From an uncultured Clostridium sp. (GTDB taxonomy: Bacteria; Bacillota; Clostridia; Clostridiales; Clostridiaceae), in contig NZ_CAAGHK010000024.1 in NCBI RefSeq assembly GCF_900769625.1, positions 1 to 64,000 of the forward strand: DNA of 64,000 bases. The letters are read 5' to 3'. Both the position numbers and the translations under genes were made by a program. A model generated the notes under the pieces. The model was not told the origin of the DNA and did not search any database. It saw only the letters and a list, made by a program, of their open reading frames with translations. Of this stretch, positions 54,603 to 62,312 are shown piece by piece. How positions within the stretch are numbered: position 1 is the first letter of the stretch; every line of letters starts with the position of its first letter.

Positions 54603-54641
54603 AGAATAAAAGCTGATAATTAAAGTATCAGTTTTTATTCT
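54603..54641 (+). terminator. Terminator after the DUF4397 operon
   Basis: AGAATAAAAgCTGATA pairs with TATCAGtTTTTATTCT, 16-bp stem with one mismatch. The T-rich distal arm serves plus-strand termination; the TetR gene converges from the other side. Confidence 0.8.
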
Positions 54642-54659
54642 CCTCCATAATCGCTAAAA

Positions 54660-55265
54660 TCAGTCTTCTATCATCGCCTTTACCTTTTTTAATAGCACAG
54701 GTCTTATTGTATTAATATCAGTAGGCTCTTTAAAAATAATAGTTGTATAACATACACTTCCAACAAGTTCTATTATCATGAACAATGTCATTTCAGCTTC
54801 ATCCTTATTCATTCCTTCATTAATGAGATTATTAATAAATACATTCAGTACATGTTTTACTTCTTCGTATTCCTTTGGATCCATTATTGCTTTCCTATAT
54901 AACCCCCAGGAAATATTTTTATTTATAAGTTTCAATAACGATTGGTTTTCTTCAAAAAATTTTATAATATGATCGATAAATATTAATGTTCGTTTTTTAA
55001 AATCTACAATTCCAAGCTTATCTGTTTTTTCTAAACAGTCCTTTATAATAGAATTACTCTTTTTTAGTATTATTTTATTTAAAATTTCATACTTATCTTT
55101 AAAATATAAATAAAAAGTTCCTTTTCCTACCTTAGCCATCTTGACAATATCGTCAATTGAAGTTTTCTCTATGCCTCTGCTTGTAAACAGCTTATATGCA
55201 GCTGATAATAATTCCTTTTCCTTTAGCTCTTTTTTCATGGTAATATTCATTTTTTTATTTTCCAA
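54660..55265 (-). CDS. TetR-family transcriptional regulator
   Basis: 201 residues. The N-terminal helix-turn-helix (AAYKLFTSRGIEKTSIDDIV then VGKGTFYLYFKDKYEIL) is typical TetR; the C-terminal ligand domain is helical and unassigned. The start codon is TTG at 55265 with a strong GGAGGTG seven bases upstream. It has a well-formed promoter and lies divergent from an ABC-F gene, which it may control. Cognate ligand unknown. Confidence 0.9.
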   Translation of the reverse strand: MENKKMNITMKKELKEKELLSAAYKLFTSRGIEKTSIDDIVKMAKVGKGTFYLYFKDKYEILNKIILKKSNSIIKDCLEKTDKLGIVDFKKRTLIFIDHIIKFFEENQSLLKLINKNISWGLYRKAIMDPKEYEEVKHVLNVFINNLINEGMNKDEAEMTLFMIIELVGSVCYTTIIFKEPTDINTIRPVLLKKVKAMIED

Positions 55266-55296
55266 TGCAAATCACCTCCGATATTAACCACTATAA

Positions 55297-55325
55297 ATTA
55301 TATCTTCGAAATATAATAAATTCAA
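55297..55325 (-). promoter_or_regulatory. Sigma-A promoter of the TetR gene
   Basis: On the minus strand TTGAAT (55325-55320), 17 bases, TATAAT (55302-55297), about 32 bases before the start codon. Confidence 0.75.
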
Positions 55326-55434
55326 AATTTACTTAGTAATATTCTAGTCATTTACATTAAAATTGTAAACTACTCCCTTATTACTTGTCATACATTATTA
55401 ATATTCCTATAATAAAATGGTATAATTAAAGTAA

Positions 55435-55463
55435 TTGACAATGGACAGTTAGATATATATACA
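55435..55463 (+). promoter_or_regulatory. Candidate sigma-A promoter of the ABC-F gene
   Basis: TTGACA (55435-55440), 17 bases, TATACA (55458-55463). The -35 lies in a TTGACAATGGACAGTT string that resembles the ends of the 110-bp repeat, so part of this region could be repeat-derived. Confidence 0.45.
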
Positions 55464-55513
55464 TATCTAAAGATGTTATTTTCATATAAGACTACAAAAC
55501 TGGAGGATAAAAA

Positions 55514-57439
55514 ATGATTGTATTAAGCTGTAAAGATATATGTAAAAGTTACGGAATAAATGAAGTACTAAAAAATATAACCTTTTCTATTAACGAAGGA
55601 GATAAAGTTGGAATTATAGGGTCAAATGGTGAAGGAAAATCTACTCTTTTTAAAATACTTACAAAGGAAATTCCCTATGATGATGGTGAAGTATTTATAG
55701 ATAAGAATAAAACTCTCGGATATCTCTCTCAGCATTTATCACTTGATTCATCCAACAGCATATATTATGAAATGCTACAGGTTTTCGATGATCTTCAGAG
55801 ACTTGAAAAAAAGATTGCGGATCTGGAAGTAAAAATGAATGAGCCTTATGATGTAAATAATGCCGAATATCATGAGAAAATAATAAAAGACTATGGAACT
55901 GCACAGGATTTATATGAAAACCGTGGCGGCTTCACATATAAAGGAGAAATATCACGTGTTGTCAAGGGGCTTGGATTCACTGAAAATGATTTTGAAAAAA
56001 TAATCTCAACATTGAGCGGTGGTCAGAAAACAAGAGTTGCACTCTGTAAGCTTCTTCTTTTAAAACCTGACATACTTCTTCTTGATGAACCGACAAATCA
56101 CCTTGACCTCGATGCTATTGAGTGGCTTGAAGAGTATTTAAAATCGTACAAAGGAACAGTAATTGTAATTTCCCATGATAGATTTTTCCTAGATTCAGTA
56201 ACAACATCTACCTTCCAGGTTATAAATGGCCATGTTAACTGCTACAATGCTCCATACACAGCTTCTCTTTCTCTTATGAAAAAGGATTATGAAGCTAAAT
56301 TAAAAGCATATAATCTTCAACAGGCAGAAATAAAGAGACAGGAAGCTATAATTGAAAAATTCAGATCTTTTAATCGTGAGAAAAGTATTAAGAGAGCTGA
56401 AAGCAGAGAAAAAGCACTTGATAAAATGGAACGTCTTGATGCTCCTGATATAGAACACAGCGCATCAAAAATCAAATTTGAGACATCGGTAAAAAGTGGA
56501 TATGACGTACTTCACGTTGAAAAGCTCAGCAAAAGCTATGATGAAAAGAAACTATTTTCAAATCTTTCTTTTGACTTAAAGAGAGGCGAAAAAATAGCTC
56601 TTATTGGTGAAAACGGCCGTGGAAAGACTACTCTTTTCAAAATTATCATGGATAAAATCAAGGCTGATTCCGGCTCTAAGGTTCTTGGTGCAAATGTCAA
56701 CGTTGGATATTACGATCAGGAACAATCAAATCTTCATCTTGATAAAACAATATTAGATGAAGTCTGGGATGAGTTTCCTGAAATGACTACAACCCAACTG
56801 AGAACAGCTCTTGGAAGCTTCTTATTCAAAAATGATGATGTATTCAAAGAAATCAACAAATTAAGTGGTGGTGAAAGATGCCGAGTTAATCTTTTAAAGC
56901 TTATGCTTTCAAAGTCAAACCTTCTTTTACTGGATGAACCGACAAACCATCTTGATATTCCTTCGAGAGAAGCTCTTGAAGATGCCATCCTAAGTTATGA
57001 TGGTACACTTATTGTAATTTCCCATGACAGATACTTCTTAAATAAAGTTATACATAGAATATTAGAACTTCAAGAAGATGGTGCTCATGAATACCTCGGA
57101 AACTACAATTATTATGTTGAAAAGAAAAAAAATCCATTACGATTTGAAACGTATGAATCAGCTGCTAACGGTAAGACAAAAACTGCAATAAAAGATGAAA
57201 AGAAAAAGAAAAAGGCTCTTGAAAAAGAAGCAAAAGCTAAACAGAATGAAATCAAAAAACTTGAAGATAACATAAGTTTTCAAGAAGAAAATCTCGTAAA
57301 ACTTCAAGAAGATTTATGTAAAGAAGAAATATATTCAAACCCAGCTGAAAGCGAACGTGTAAATAAAGAAATTAAGAATCTTCAGGATTTAATTGCAGAA
57401 TTATATGAAAAGTGGGAAAAACTTTCTTCAGAAGAATAA
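55514..57439 (+). CDS. ABC-F family ATPase
   Basis: 641 residues with two ABC domains and no membrane part. Domain 1: Walker A GSNGEGKST, signature TLSGGQKTR, Walker B LLLDEPTNHLD. Domain 2: GENGRGKTT, KLSGGERCR, LLLLDEPTNHLD. The charged linker (about 245-310) and a basic coiled-coil C-terminus (about 550-641) fit the ribosome-associated ABC-F class (YdiF/Uup-like). These rescue stalled or antibiotic-blocked ribosomes or aid assembly. Which subtype cannot be fixed from sequence. It is divergent from the TetR gene. Confidence 0.92.
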   Translation: MIVLSCKDICKSYGINEVLKNITFSINEGDKVGIIGSNGEGKSTLFKILTKEIPYDDGEVFIDKNKTLGYLSQHLSLDSSNSIYYEMLQVFDDLQRLEKKIADLEVKMNEPYDVNNAEYHEKIIKDYGTAQDLYENRGGFTYKGEISRVVKGLGFTENDFEKIISTLSGGQKTRVALCKLLLLKPDILLLDEPTNHLDLDAIEWLEEYLKSYKGTVIVISHDRFFLDSVTTSTFQVINGHVNCYNAPYTASLSLMKKDYEAKLKAYNLQQAEIKRQEAIIEKFRSFNREKSIKRAESREKALDKMERLDAPDIEHSASKIKFETSVKSGYDVLHVEKLSKSYDEKKLFSNLSFDLKRGEKIALIGENGRGKTTLFKIIMDKIKADSGSKVLGANVNVGYYDQEQSNLHLDKTILDEVWDEFPEMTTTQLRTALGSFLFKNDDVFKEINKLSGGERCRVNLLKLMLSKSNLLLLDEPTNHLDIPSREALEDAILSYDGTLIVISHDRYFLNKVIHRILELQEDGAHEYLGNYNYYVEKKKNPLRFETYESAANGKTKTAIKDEKKKKKALEKEAKAKQNEIKKLEDNISFQEENLVKLQEDLCKEEIYSNPAESERVNKEIKNLQDLIAELYEKWEKLSSEE

Positions 57440-57572
57440 TATATTAAAATTAACAATTTTGGTAAAAATACTCTAAAAGCTTTTTGATTACTATGTAAAA
57501 TATTTATTAGAACTCATATATTAAAATATATAGCGTAAAAATAATTTTTTAAAGTATTATTATAATAAATAA

Positions 57573-57607
57573 GTGCCGGATATTTACAAAAATAAATCTG
57601 CCGGCAT
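57573..57607. terminator. GC-rich hairpin between ABC-F and dut genes
   Basis: GTGCCGG (57573-57579) pairs with CCGGCAT (57601-57607). The loop is long (21 bases) and the stem is followed on the plus strand by CTATTTTAC. It lies well past the ABC-F stop. Confidence 0.5.
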
Positions 57608-57632
57608 CTATTTTACAAGCAATAAACTGCTC

Positions 57633-57751
57633 TTATCCACCCAATATATTTACATACATAAAACCTCTATGCATTCATCAGATAACTTATCTACTTATTT
57701 ATCCACAGTTTTTCTAATTATTATATGTATTTTTATTGTTTTTGTGGATAA
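57633..57751. promoter_or_regulatory. DnaA-box cluster between two convergent genes
   Basis: Two perfect consensus boxes TTATCCACA at 57699-57707 (+) and 57743-57751 (as TGTGGATAA, -), plus one with a single mismatch (TTATCCACC) at 57633-57641. The perfect pair forms an inverted repeat with a 35-base gap. The region lies behind both flanking genes, so it is not a promoter. Confidence 0.55.
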
Positions 57752-57756
57752 ATATG

Positions 57757-58194
57757 TTATTTTATTCCTGAAGAACCAAATCCATTTGCTTTTCTTTCTG
57801 AATCAGTTAATTCTTCTGCTTCTACAACATTAACCCTAAAAACAGGTTTAACTATCATCTGAGCTATTTTCATACCTTCTTCAACAACAAAGGTTTCCTG
57901 TCCATGATTTATTATAATAACTCCAATTTCACCTCTGTACCCTTCATCAATTGTACCTGGAGAATTTAATGTAGTTATTCCATTTTTTAAAGCAAGACCG
58001 CTTCTAGGTCTTATCTGTGCTTCTGTATTCTTAGGAAGCTCTATTTGGATTCCTGTATGTACTAGCCCTCTTTCACCTGGATTTAATACAAGCTTTTCAA
58101 CTGCGTATAAATCAAGACCTGCATCTCCTTCATGTGCATAATTCGGTATAACTGCTTTTTCATTTATCTTTTTTATTTTTAATGTATATTCCAT
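57757..58194 (-). CDS. dut: dUTP diphosphatase (trimeric)
   Basis: 145 residues. Hydrolyses dUTP to dUMP and PPi, keeping uracil out of DNA. All five motifs are visible: GDAGLDLYA, RPRSGLALKN, TTLNSPGTIDEGYRGEIGV, MKIAQMIV and the C-terminal ERKANGFGSSG. The start region has a weak site (GTAGAAATA) before the ATG. It is monocistronic. Confidence 0.95.
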   Translation of the reverse strand: MEYTLKIKKINEKAVIPNYAHEGDAGLDLYAVEKLVLNPGERGLVHTGIQIELPKNTEAQIRPRSGLALKNGITTLNSPGTIDEGYRGEIGVIIINHGQETFVVEEGMKIAQMIVKPVFRVNVVEAEELTDSERKANGFGSSGIK

Positions 58195-58267
58195 TATTTC
58201 TACACCTACTTTATATTTATTAAATAATTATTTTGTTTCATTAATAGATTATAACTTAATATAATGT

Positions 58268-58313
58268 AAAAAATCTACATTAAATATTACCAGAACACTC
58301 AATGTAGATTTTA
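58268..58313 (-). terminator. Terminator after the Cna-B-like protein gene
   Basis: AAAAATCTACATT pairs with AATGTAGATTTTA; on the minus strand T-rich sequence follows the stem, a few bases after the stop. Confidence 0.7.
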
Positions 58314-58317
58314 TAAG

Positions 58318-58845
58318 CTAATTATGTTTACCTATATATTTTTTTAGCTTGTTAACTATTAATATCTTTTCTTTTTTATTATTGCAGTCGATAGTAATTT
58401 CATTCCAGTTAATGTATTTGGGTTTTTCAAAATATTCCTTATCAATTATCTCTATTATCCTATATGAACCTTCTTCAATATTGGAAAATACAACTTCCCC
58501 TTCTTCATTTGTAAGTTTAGATTTAACTAGAATTGGTGATAATCCATTTATTTTATATAAATTTATTTTTACACCTTTTAAAATCTCCTGCCTTCCACAG
58601 TCAATTATTGATTTTACGACAATTCTTCCATTGTTTGAACATTCACAATTAATTTCTTTTTCCTTATGGTTAAAATCACAACATTTATTGTTATCAATGT
58701 TATTACATAATTTATCATCTAAAATTTCAAATATGCAATTATCTCCACCACATTCGTAATATTTTATCTTATTATCTCCAGCAGATAAATTTACTTTTAA
58801 ATCACCATTGTATTTTTTATCACCAGTGTTTTCATATCCACTCAT
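58318..58845 (-). CDS. Cys-rich protein with C-terminal Cna-B/prealbumin-like domain, probable spore surface protein
   Basis: 175 residues. The N-terminal 75 residues are polar, rich in Asn, Lys and Cys (nine or so Cys, including NKCCDF and CECSNNG), and the C-terminal 100 fit a Cna-B-like beta sandwich (GVKINLYKING, then GEVVFSNIEEGSYRIIEI). There is no signal peptide or sortase anchor, but a good sigma-K-type promoter (58877-58904) stands 30 bp upstream. Together this suggests a mother-cell-made coat or exosporium protein cross-linked through cysteines. AAAGGATG precedes the start. Confidence 0.7.
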   Translation of the reverse strand: MSGYENTGDKKYNGDLKVNLSAGDNKIKYYECGGDNCIFEILDDKLCNNIDNNKCCDFNHKEKEINCECSNNGRIVVKSIIDCGRQEILKGVKINLYKINGLSPILVKSKLTNEEGEVVFSNIEEGSYRIIEIIDKEYFEKPKYINWNEITIDCNNKKEKILIVNKLKKYIGKHN

Positions 58846-58876
58846 AAAAGCATCCTTTCCAAATAGTATTTCTATA

Positions 58877-58904
58877 TATACTATGGTCCTGAATGATTTT
58901 ATGT
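58877..58904 (-). promoter_or_regulatory. Sigma-K-type promoter
   Basis: On the minus strand AC (58904-58903), 17 bases, CATAGTATA (58885-58877), an exact fit to the AC-N17-CATAnnnTA consensus of the late mother-cell sigma factor. The start codon follows 31 bases later. Confidence 0.65.
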
Positions 58905-58925
58905 GAATATGATTTATTTATATAT

Positions 58926-60191
58926 CTATTTATTAGTCTTTCCTAAACCATTTAATATAAGATTTAGTATTACACCAACTATTGCTGCAAAGCTTAAACC
59001 TGACATTGTAATAGTATCGGTAATTCTTATTCCTATTACTATTCCATATTTATCTTCAATCATTTTTCCAGCAAATCCCATTATTAATATAGAAGCCATT
59101 ACAATAATGTTCTTCCAGTTCATTTTAACTTTTTCAGTCTTAATAGTCTTTACACCTACAAGAGCTATCATTGTGAACAGCATTAAGCTTATGCCTCCCA
59201 TTACACATGAAGGAATAGTTCTTATTGCCATTCCAAATTTAGAAACAAAGCTTAAGACAATTGCAAAAACTGCTGCTAATCTTAGAAGTGAAGGATCATA
59301 ATTTTTAGTTATTGCTAATACTCCTGTATTTTCACCATAAGTTGTATTTGCTGGTCCTCCAAGTAATGATGCACTGATAGTAGCAAGACCGTCACCTAAT
59401 AAAGTTCTATTTAATCCTGGATCTTTTATAAAGTCTTTTCCTACAACTTGACCATTTGTTGTTATATCCCCAATATGTTCCATGAATGTAGCAAGTACTA
59501 CTGGTGCTATCATCATTATTGCTCCTGCGCTAAACTTAGGAAGTGAAAAATTTGGTACTGATACCATCTGAGCACTTGCTATTGCGCCTGTATCAACTAA
59601 TCCTGTAAAAACTGATGTTGTGTATCCAACTGCAACACCACACAGTATTGCAACCTGAGATATAAATCCTTTTCCGAAGTATTTCACTAAAAGTGTTGTT
59701 CCAAGTGTCACTGCTGCAATTAAAATATTTGTCTTAGCCATATCTAACGCTGTAGGAATTAAATTTAATCCTATTACCATAATCATTGGTCCGACTACCT
59801 GCGCTGGTAAAACTGACTTTAATCTATCTATACCAATCTTCTTAATTAAGAATGCCATTATTACATATATCAATCCTGCTACTAAGATTCCTCCCTGAGC
59901 ATATCTTAAATCGCCATATGTTTCCCTTACTGCTATAATTACTGGAATAAATGCAAATGATGAACCTAAGAATACAGGAACCTTTCTCTTAGTACATGCG
60001 TGAAAAATAAGAGTTCCAAGTCCTGCACAAAATAATGCTACTGATATATCCAGACCTGTTAGTATTGGTACTAACACTGTTGATCCAAACATAGCAATTA
60101 GATGCTGAAGAGCCATTATTACTTTTATACTGGTTTTCTTTACAGAAGACTCCTCAATGCTTTTCGATGTGATTTCTGTTAATTCTGACAT
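58926..60191 (-). CDS. uraA: Uracil permease (NCS2 family)
   Basis: 421 residues from ATG 60191 (GAGGAGG seven bases ahead; a start 15 bases upstream lacks a site). Nucleobase/cation symporter 2 with 12-14 helices. Family segments: ALQHLIAMFGSTVLVPILTG, the transport-site ATFMEHIGDITTNGQ (Glu of M-E-H) and GGPANTTYGENTGVLAIT (second Glu). Uracil rather than xanthine specificity is supported by the PyrR binding site in its leader. Monocistronic. Confidence 0.93.
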   Translation of the reverse strand: MSELTEITSKSIEESSVKKTSIKVIMALQHLIAMFGSTVLVPILTGLDISVALFCAGLGTLIFHACTKRKVPVFLGSSFAFIPVIIAVRETYGDLRYAQGGILVAGLIYVIMAFLIKKIGIDRLKSVLPAQVVGPMIMVIGLNLIPTALDMAKTNILIAAVTLGTTLLVKYFGKGFISQVAILCGVAVGYTTSVFTGLVDTGAIASAQMVSVPNFSLPKFSAGAIMMIAPVVLATFMEHIGDITTNGQVVGKDFIKDPGLNRTLLGDGLATISASLLGGPANTTYGENTGVLAITKNYDPSLLRLAAVFAIVLSFVSKFGMAIRTIPSCVMGGISLMLFTMIALVGVKTIKTEKVKMNWKNIIVMASILIMGFAGKMIEDKYGIVIGIRITDTITMSGLSFAAIVGVILNLILNGLGKTNK

Positions 60192-60239
60192 ACAATACCT
60201 CCTCAAATTTAAAAGAAGAAAATTACTTTCTCCCTTTTT

Positions 60240-60253
60240 AGCCTCTCTGGACT
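60240..60253 (-). promoter_or_regulatory. PyrR-binding hairpin in the uraA leader
   Basis: Minus-strand RNA reads AGUCCAGAGAGGCU, an exact fit to the PyrR loop consensus ARUCCnGnGAGGYU, with the flanking CTTTT/AAAAG arms making the stem. It lies 49 bases before the ATG. No GC-rich terminator with a long T-run follows, so control could be of translation start or a weak attenuator. Confidence 0.9.
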
Positions 60254-60326
60254 AGAATTAAAAGATGTCGTTGAATAATTTAAATATTTATTTATAAATT
60301 TAAAATGTCCTACAAATTTCTATCAA

Positions 60327-60355
60327 ATTATAACACCATATAAGGCATAGTTCAA
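60327..60355 (-). promoter_or_regulatory. Sigma-A promoter of uraA
   Basis: On the minus strand TTGAAC (60355-60350), 17 bases, TATAAT (60332-60327). It gives a leader of roughly 130 bases containing the PyrR site. Confidence 0.75.
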
Positions 60356-60465
60356 CAAAAATAAATAATATTTTAAAAGTAAAAATTTAACTTGACATAT
60401 CTTAAATTAAAAACTGGTTATTTGTATATAATATGTGTGTATTAAAAATTTATGAAGGTGATTGT

Positions 60466-61197
60466 ATGAAATTTAAAAAATTTGCTAAGATGATTTGTTT
60501 CGCTTTATTAATACCAACTATATTTTCATTTAATATATGTACTGCTAATGCAAAAGAAAAAAATGAATCTAGAAGCGAAGCAAAAGTTATCTATCTTACT
60601 TTCGATGACGGTCCTGCTGGCAAAATCACAAATAATGTATTAGATATATTAAAAGAAAATGAAGTTCATGCAACATTTTTCCTCATTGGCTCTCAGATTA
60701 AAGATCAGGAAGATCTAGTCAAAAGAATTTATTACGAAGGTCATTCTATTGGTCTCCATAGCATGACTCATAAAAAGAACTGCCTATACTGCTCAAATGA
60801 ACAGTTTTTAAAGGAAATGCTCGATACTCAACAGCTTATAAGTACAATTATACCAATAAAACCAGCCATACTTCGTTTCCCTTTTGGATGCAACAATAAT
60901 ACATATAAAATATCTCAGTCAATGGTAGACTTACTTCATGAAAATAATCTTAAAATTTATGACTGGAACACTGACAGCGGTGATGGTGCAAATCCTAACT
61001 CTGCTCCATCCACACTCTTTAAAAATTCGAAAAGTAATAAAGACAGAGTTGTACTTTTAATGCATTGCGGTTATCTAAGCAAAAATTCAGTAAAAGCTCT
61101 TCCTTGTATTATTAATTACTATAAAGATAATGGATATGAATTTAAGACAATTGATGAAAATACCCCTGAAGAATTCCATTTTATGAAACATAAATAA
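60466..61197 (+). CDS. Secreted polysaccharide deacetylase (NodB domain)
   Basis: 243 residues from ATG 60466 (AAGGTGA ahead); an earlier in-frame ATG at 60433 lacks a site and would break the signal peptide. Signal: basic MKFKKFAK, hydrophobic core to about residue 24, small residues before about 29. NodB motif 1 is YLTFDDGP (Asp47 base, Asp48 metal) and motif 2 GLHSMTHKKN (the two His metal ligands). Motif 3 is RFPFGCNNN, where the usual Arg-x-x-x-Gly is recognisable, and motif 5 VLLMH. It is closest in style to peptidoglycan deacetylases; the substrate is not certain. Confidence 0.88.
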   Translation: MKFKKFAKMICFALLIPTIFSFNICTANAKEKNESRSEAKVIYLTFDDGPAGKITNNVLDILKENEVHATFFLIGSQIKDQEDLVKRIYYEGHSIGLHSMTHKKNCLYCSNEQFLKEMLDTQQLISTIIPIKPAILRFPFGCNNNTYKISQSMVDLLHENNLKIYDWNTDSGDGANPNSAPSTLFKNSKSNKDRVVLLMHCGYLSKNSVKALPCIINYYKDNGYEFKTIDENTPEEFHFMKHK

Positions 61198-61208
61198 AAG
61201 TATAAAAA

Positions 61209-61244
61209 TAGCCTGATATAAAATATTATCTTTATATCAGGCTA
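61209..61244. terminator. Bidirectional terminator
   Basis: TAGCCTGATATAAA pairs with TTTATATCAGGCTA between the convergent deacetylase and trpP genes. Confidence 0.85.
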
Positions 61245-61255
61245 AAAGTTACTTT

Positions 61256-61798
61256 TTATTTCGCAATATAAGCTCCTGTTACAGAGGCTGTTCTTTCAAC
61301 AATTTTAAATAATGCAAAACCTAAAATTGTATTAATTACTGCTGCTGTAAGTACTACACTTACAAATAATTCTATAAATGCACTTGCTTGAATTCCACCG
61401 ATTATAATTGCTACTGTTATAAATAATGTTCCACTTATTGTTGTACCAATTAGAAGTATAATCATCATTAATTTATTTGCATCAAGTCTATTTCTAATCA
61501 TTGTGATTAACGCAAATATTATATTAGTAGTAATAAATTTATCAACTATATTTGGTATTTGTCCCATTGGCATTTTTGTTGTCATTGCTGCAAATAATCC
61601 AACAGCTATACCACAGATTAAATTAGTTTTATAGTCTTTATTGTATATCATTATTATAAAAAGCATAGCTAGTGATAAATCCGGCTGCATGCTTATTCCG
61701 AAAAGCGGAATTGCTGGTGTTATCTGATGTAAAATTGCTCCTATCGCTATTAATATTGCATTTGTAGCCATTCTCTTTGTATTTAAATTTGTATTCAT
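61256..61798 (-). CDS. trpP: Tryptophan transporter TrpP
   Basis: 180 residues, about five membrane helices, ECF-type substrate-binding fold. The N-terminal half (ILIAIGAILHQITPAIPLFG, MQPDLSLAMLFIIMI) and AAMTTKMPMGQIPNIVDKFI are TrpP family features. Substrate assignment is supported by the T-box leader upstream with a Trp specifier codon. AGGAGA precedes the ATG. Confidence 0.9.
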   Translation of the reverse strand: MNTNLNTKRMATNAILIAIGAILHQITPAIPLFGISMQPDLSLAMLFIIMIYNKDYKTNLICGIAVGLFAAMTTKMPMGQIPNIVDKFITTNIIFALITMIRNRLDANKLMMIILLIGTTISGTLFITVAIIIGGIQASAFIELFVSVVLTAAVINTILGFALFKIVERTASVTGAYIAK

Positions 61799-61987
61799 AA
61801 TAAAATCTCTCCTTTTAAATCAATTCAATTTATTGCTGTTATTTCTTCTTTTAATTTTTTCTGATAACTCTCTTTCATAACATAAGTATCAACCCCCACT
61901 GATAATAATCAGTTAGTTATTTGGAGCTGGCAGTAATTTGAACAAATTTATTATTAAAAGAAACCATTATGGGAATCTAAGATAAAT
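61799..61987. other. Leader between the T-box terminator and trpP
   Basis: No gene seen. A short perfect inverted repeat ACTGAT-AATA-ATCAGT lies at about 61900; otherwise AT-rich. Confidence 0.5.
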
Positions 61988-62262
61988 AAAAAAAACGTCC
62001 TATTTATAATAAATAGGACGGATATATCCGCGTTGCCACCTAAATTGTATCTTCTTTTAACAAAAATACCACTCAACTTCAAGTACTAACATACTCTATT
62101 CGCTGTAACGTGCGACACACGACTCAACTACTAACTATTTATTATAAACAGCTTTCATATTGCTTCTCTGAGGCCCATTCACCATTAGCTTCTGTGCTGA
62201 AATCTCACCATAATCAGCTCTCTTTGACATTGCATCATGACTACTATTCCTCTTCTTGGAAT
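61988..62262 (-). ncRNA. T-box riboswitch, tryptophan (UGG) specifier
   Basis: The minus strand contains the T-box core AGGTGGCAACGCGG (62041-62028), followed by the terminator CGTCCTATTTA-TTA-TAAATAGGACG and eight T (62020-61988). Upstream, stem I carries GAATGGGCC, in which TGG (62177-62175) stands at the specifier position, and an AGTAGT-like bulge near the 5' end. Uncharged tRNA-Trp should stabilise the antiterminator and switch on trpP. Confidence 0.93.
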
Positions 62263-62277
62263 TTAATGTATATTTAT

Positions 62278-62306
62278 ATATTATCCACTAATTAATAAAT
62301 TGTCAA
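62278..62306 (-). promoter_or_regulatory. Sigma-A promoter of the T-box/trpP transcript
   Basis: On the minus strand TTGACA (62306-62301), 17 bases, TAATAT (62283-62278), just past the stop of the upstream EAL gene. Confidence 0.75.
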
Positions 62307-62312
62307 TACTAT

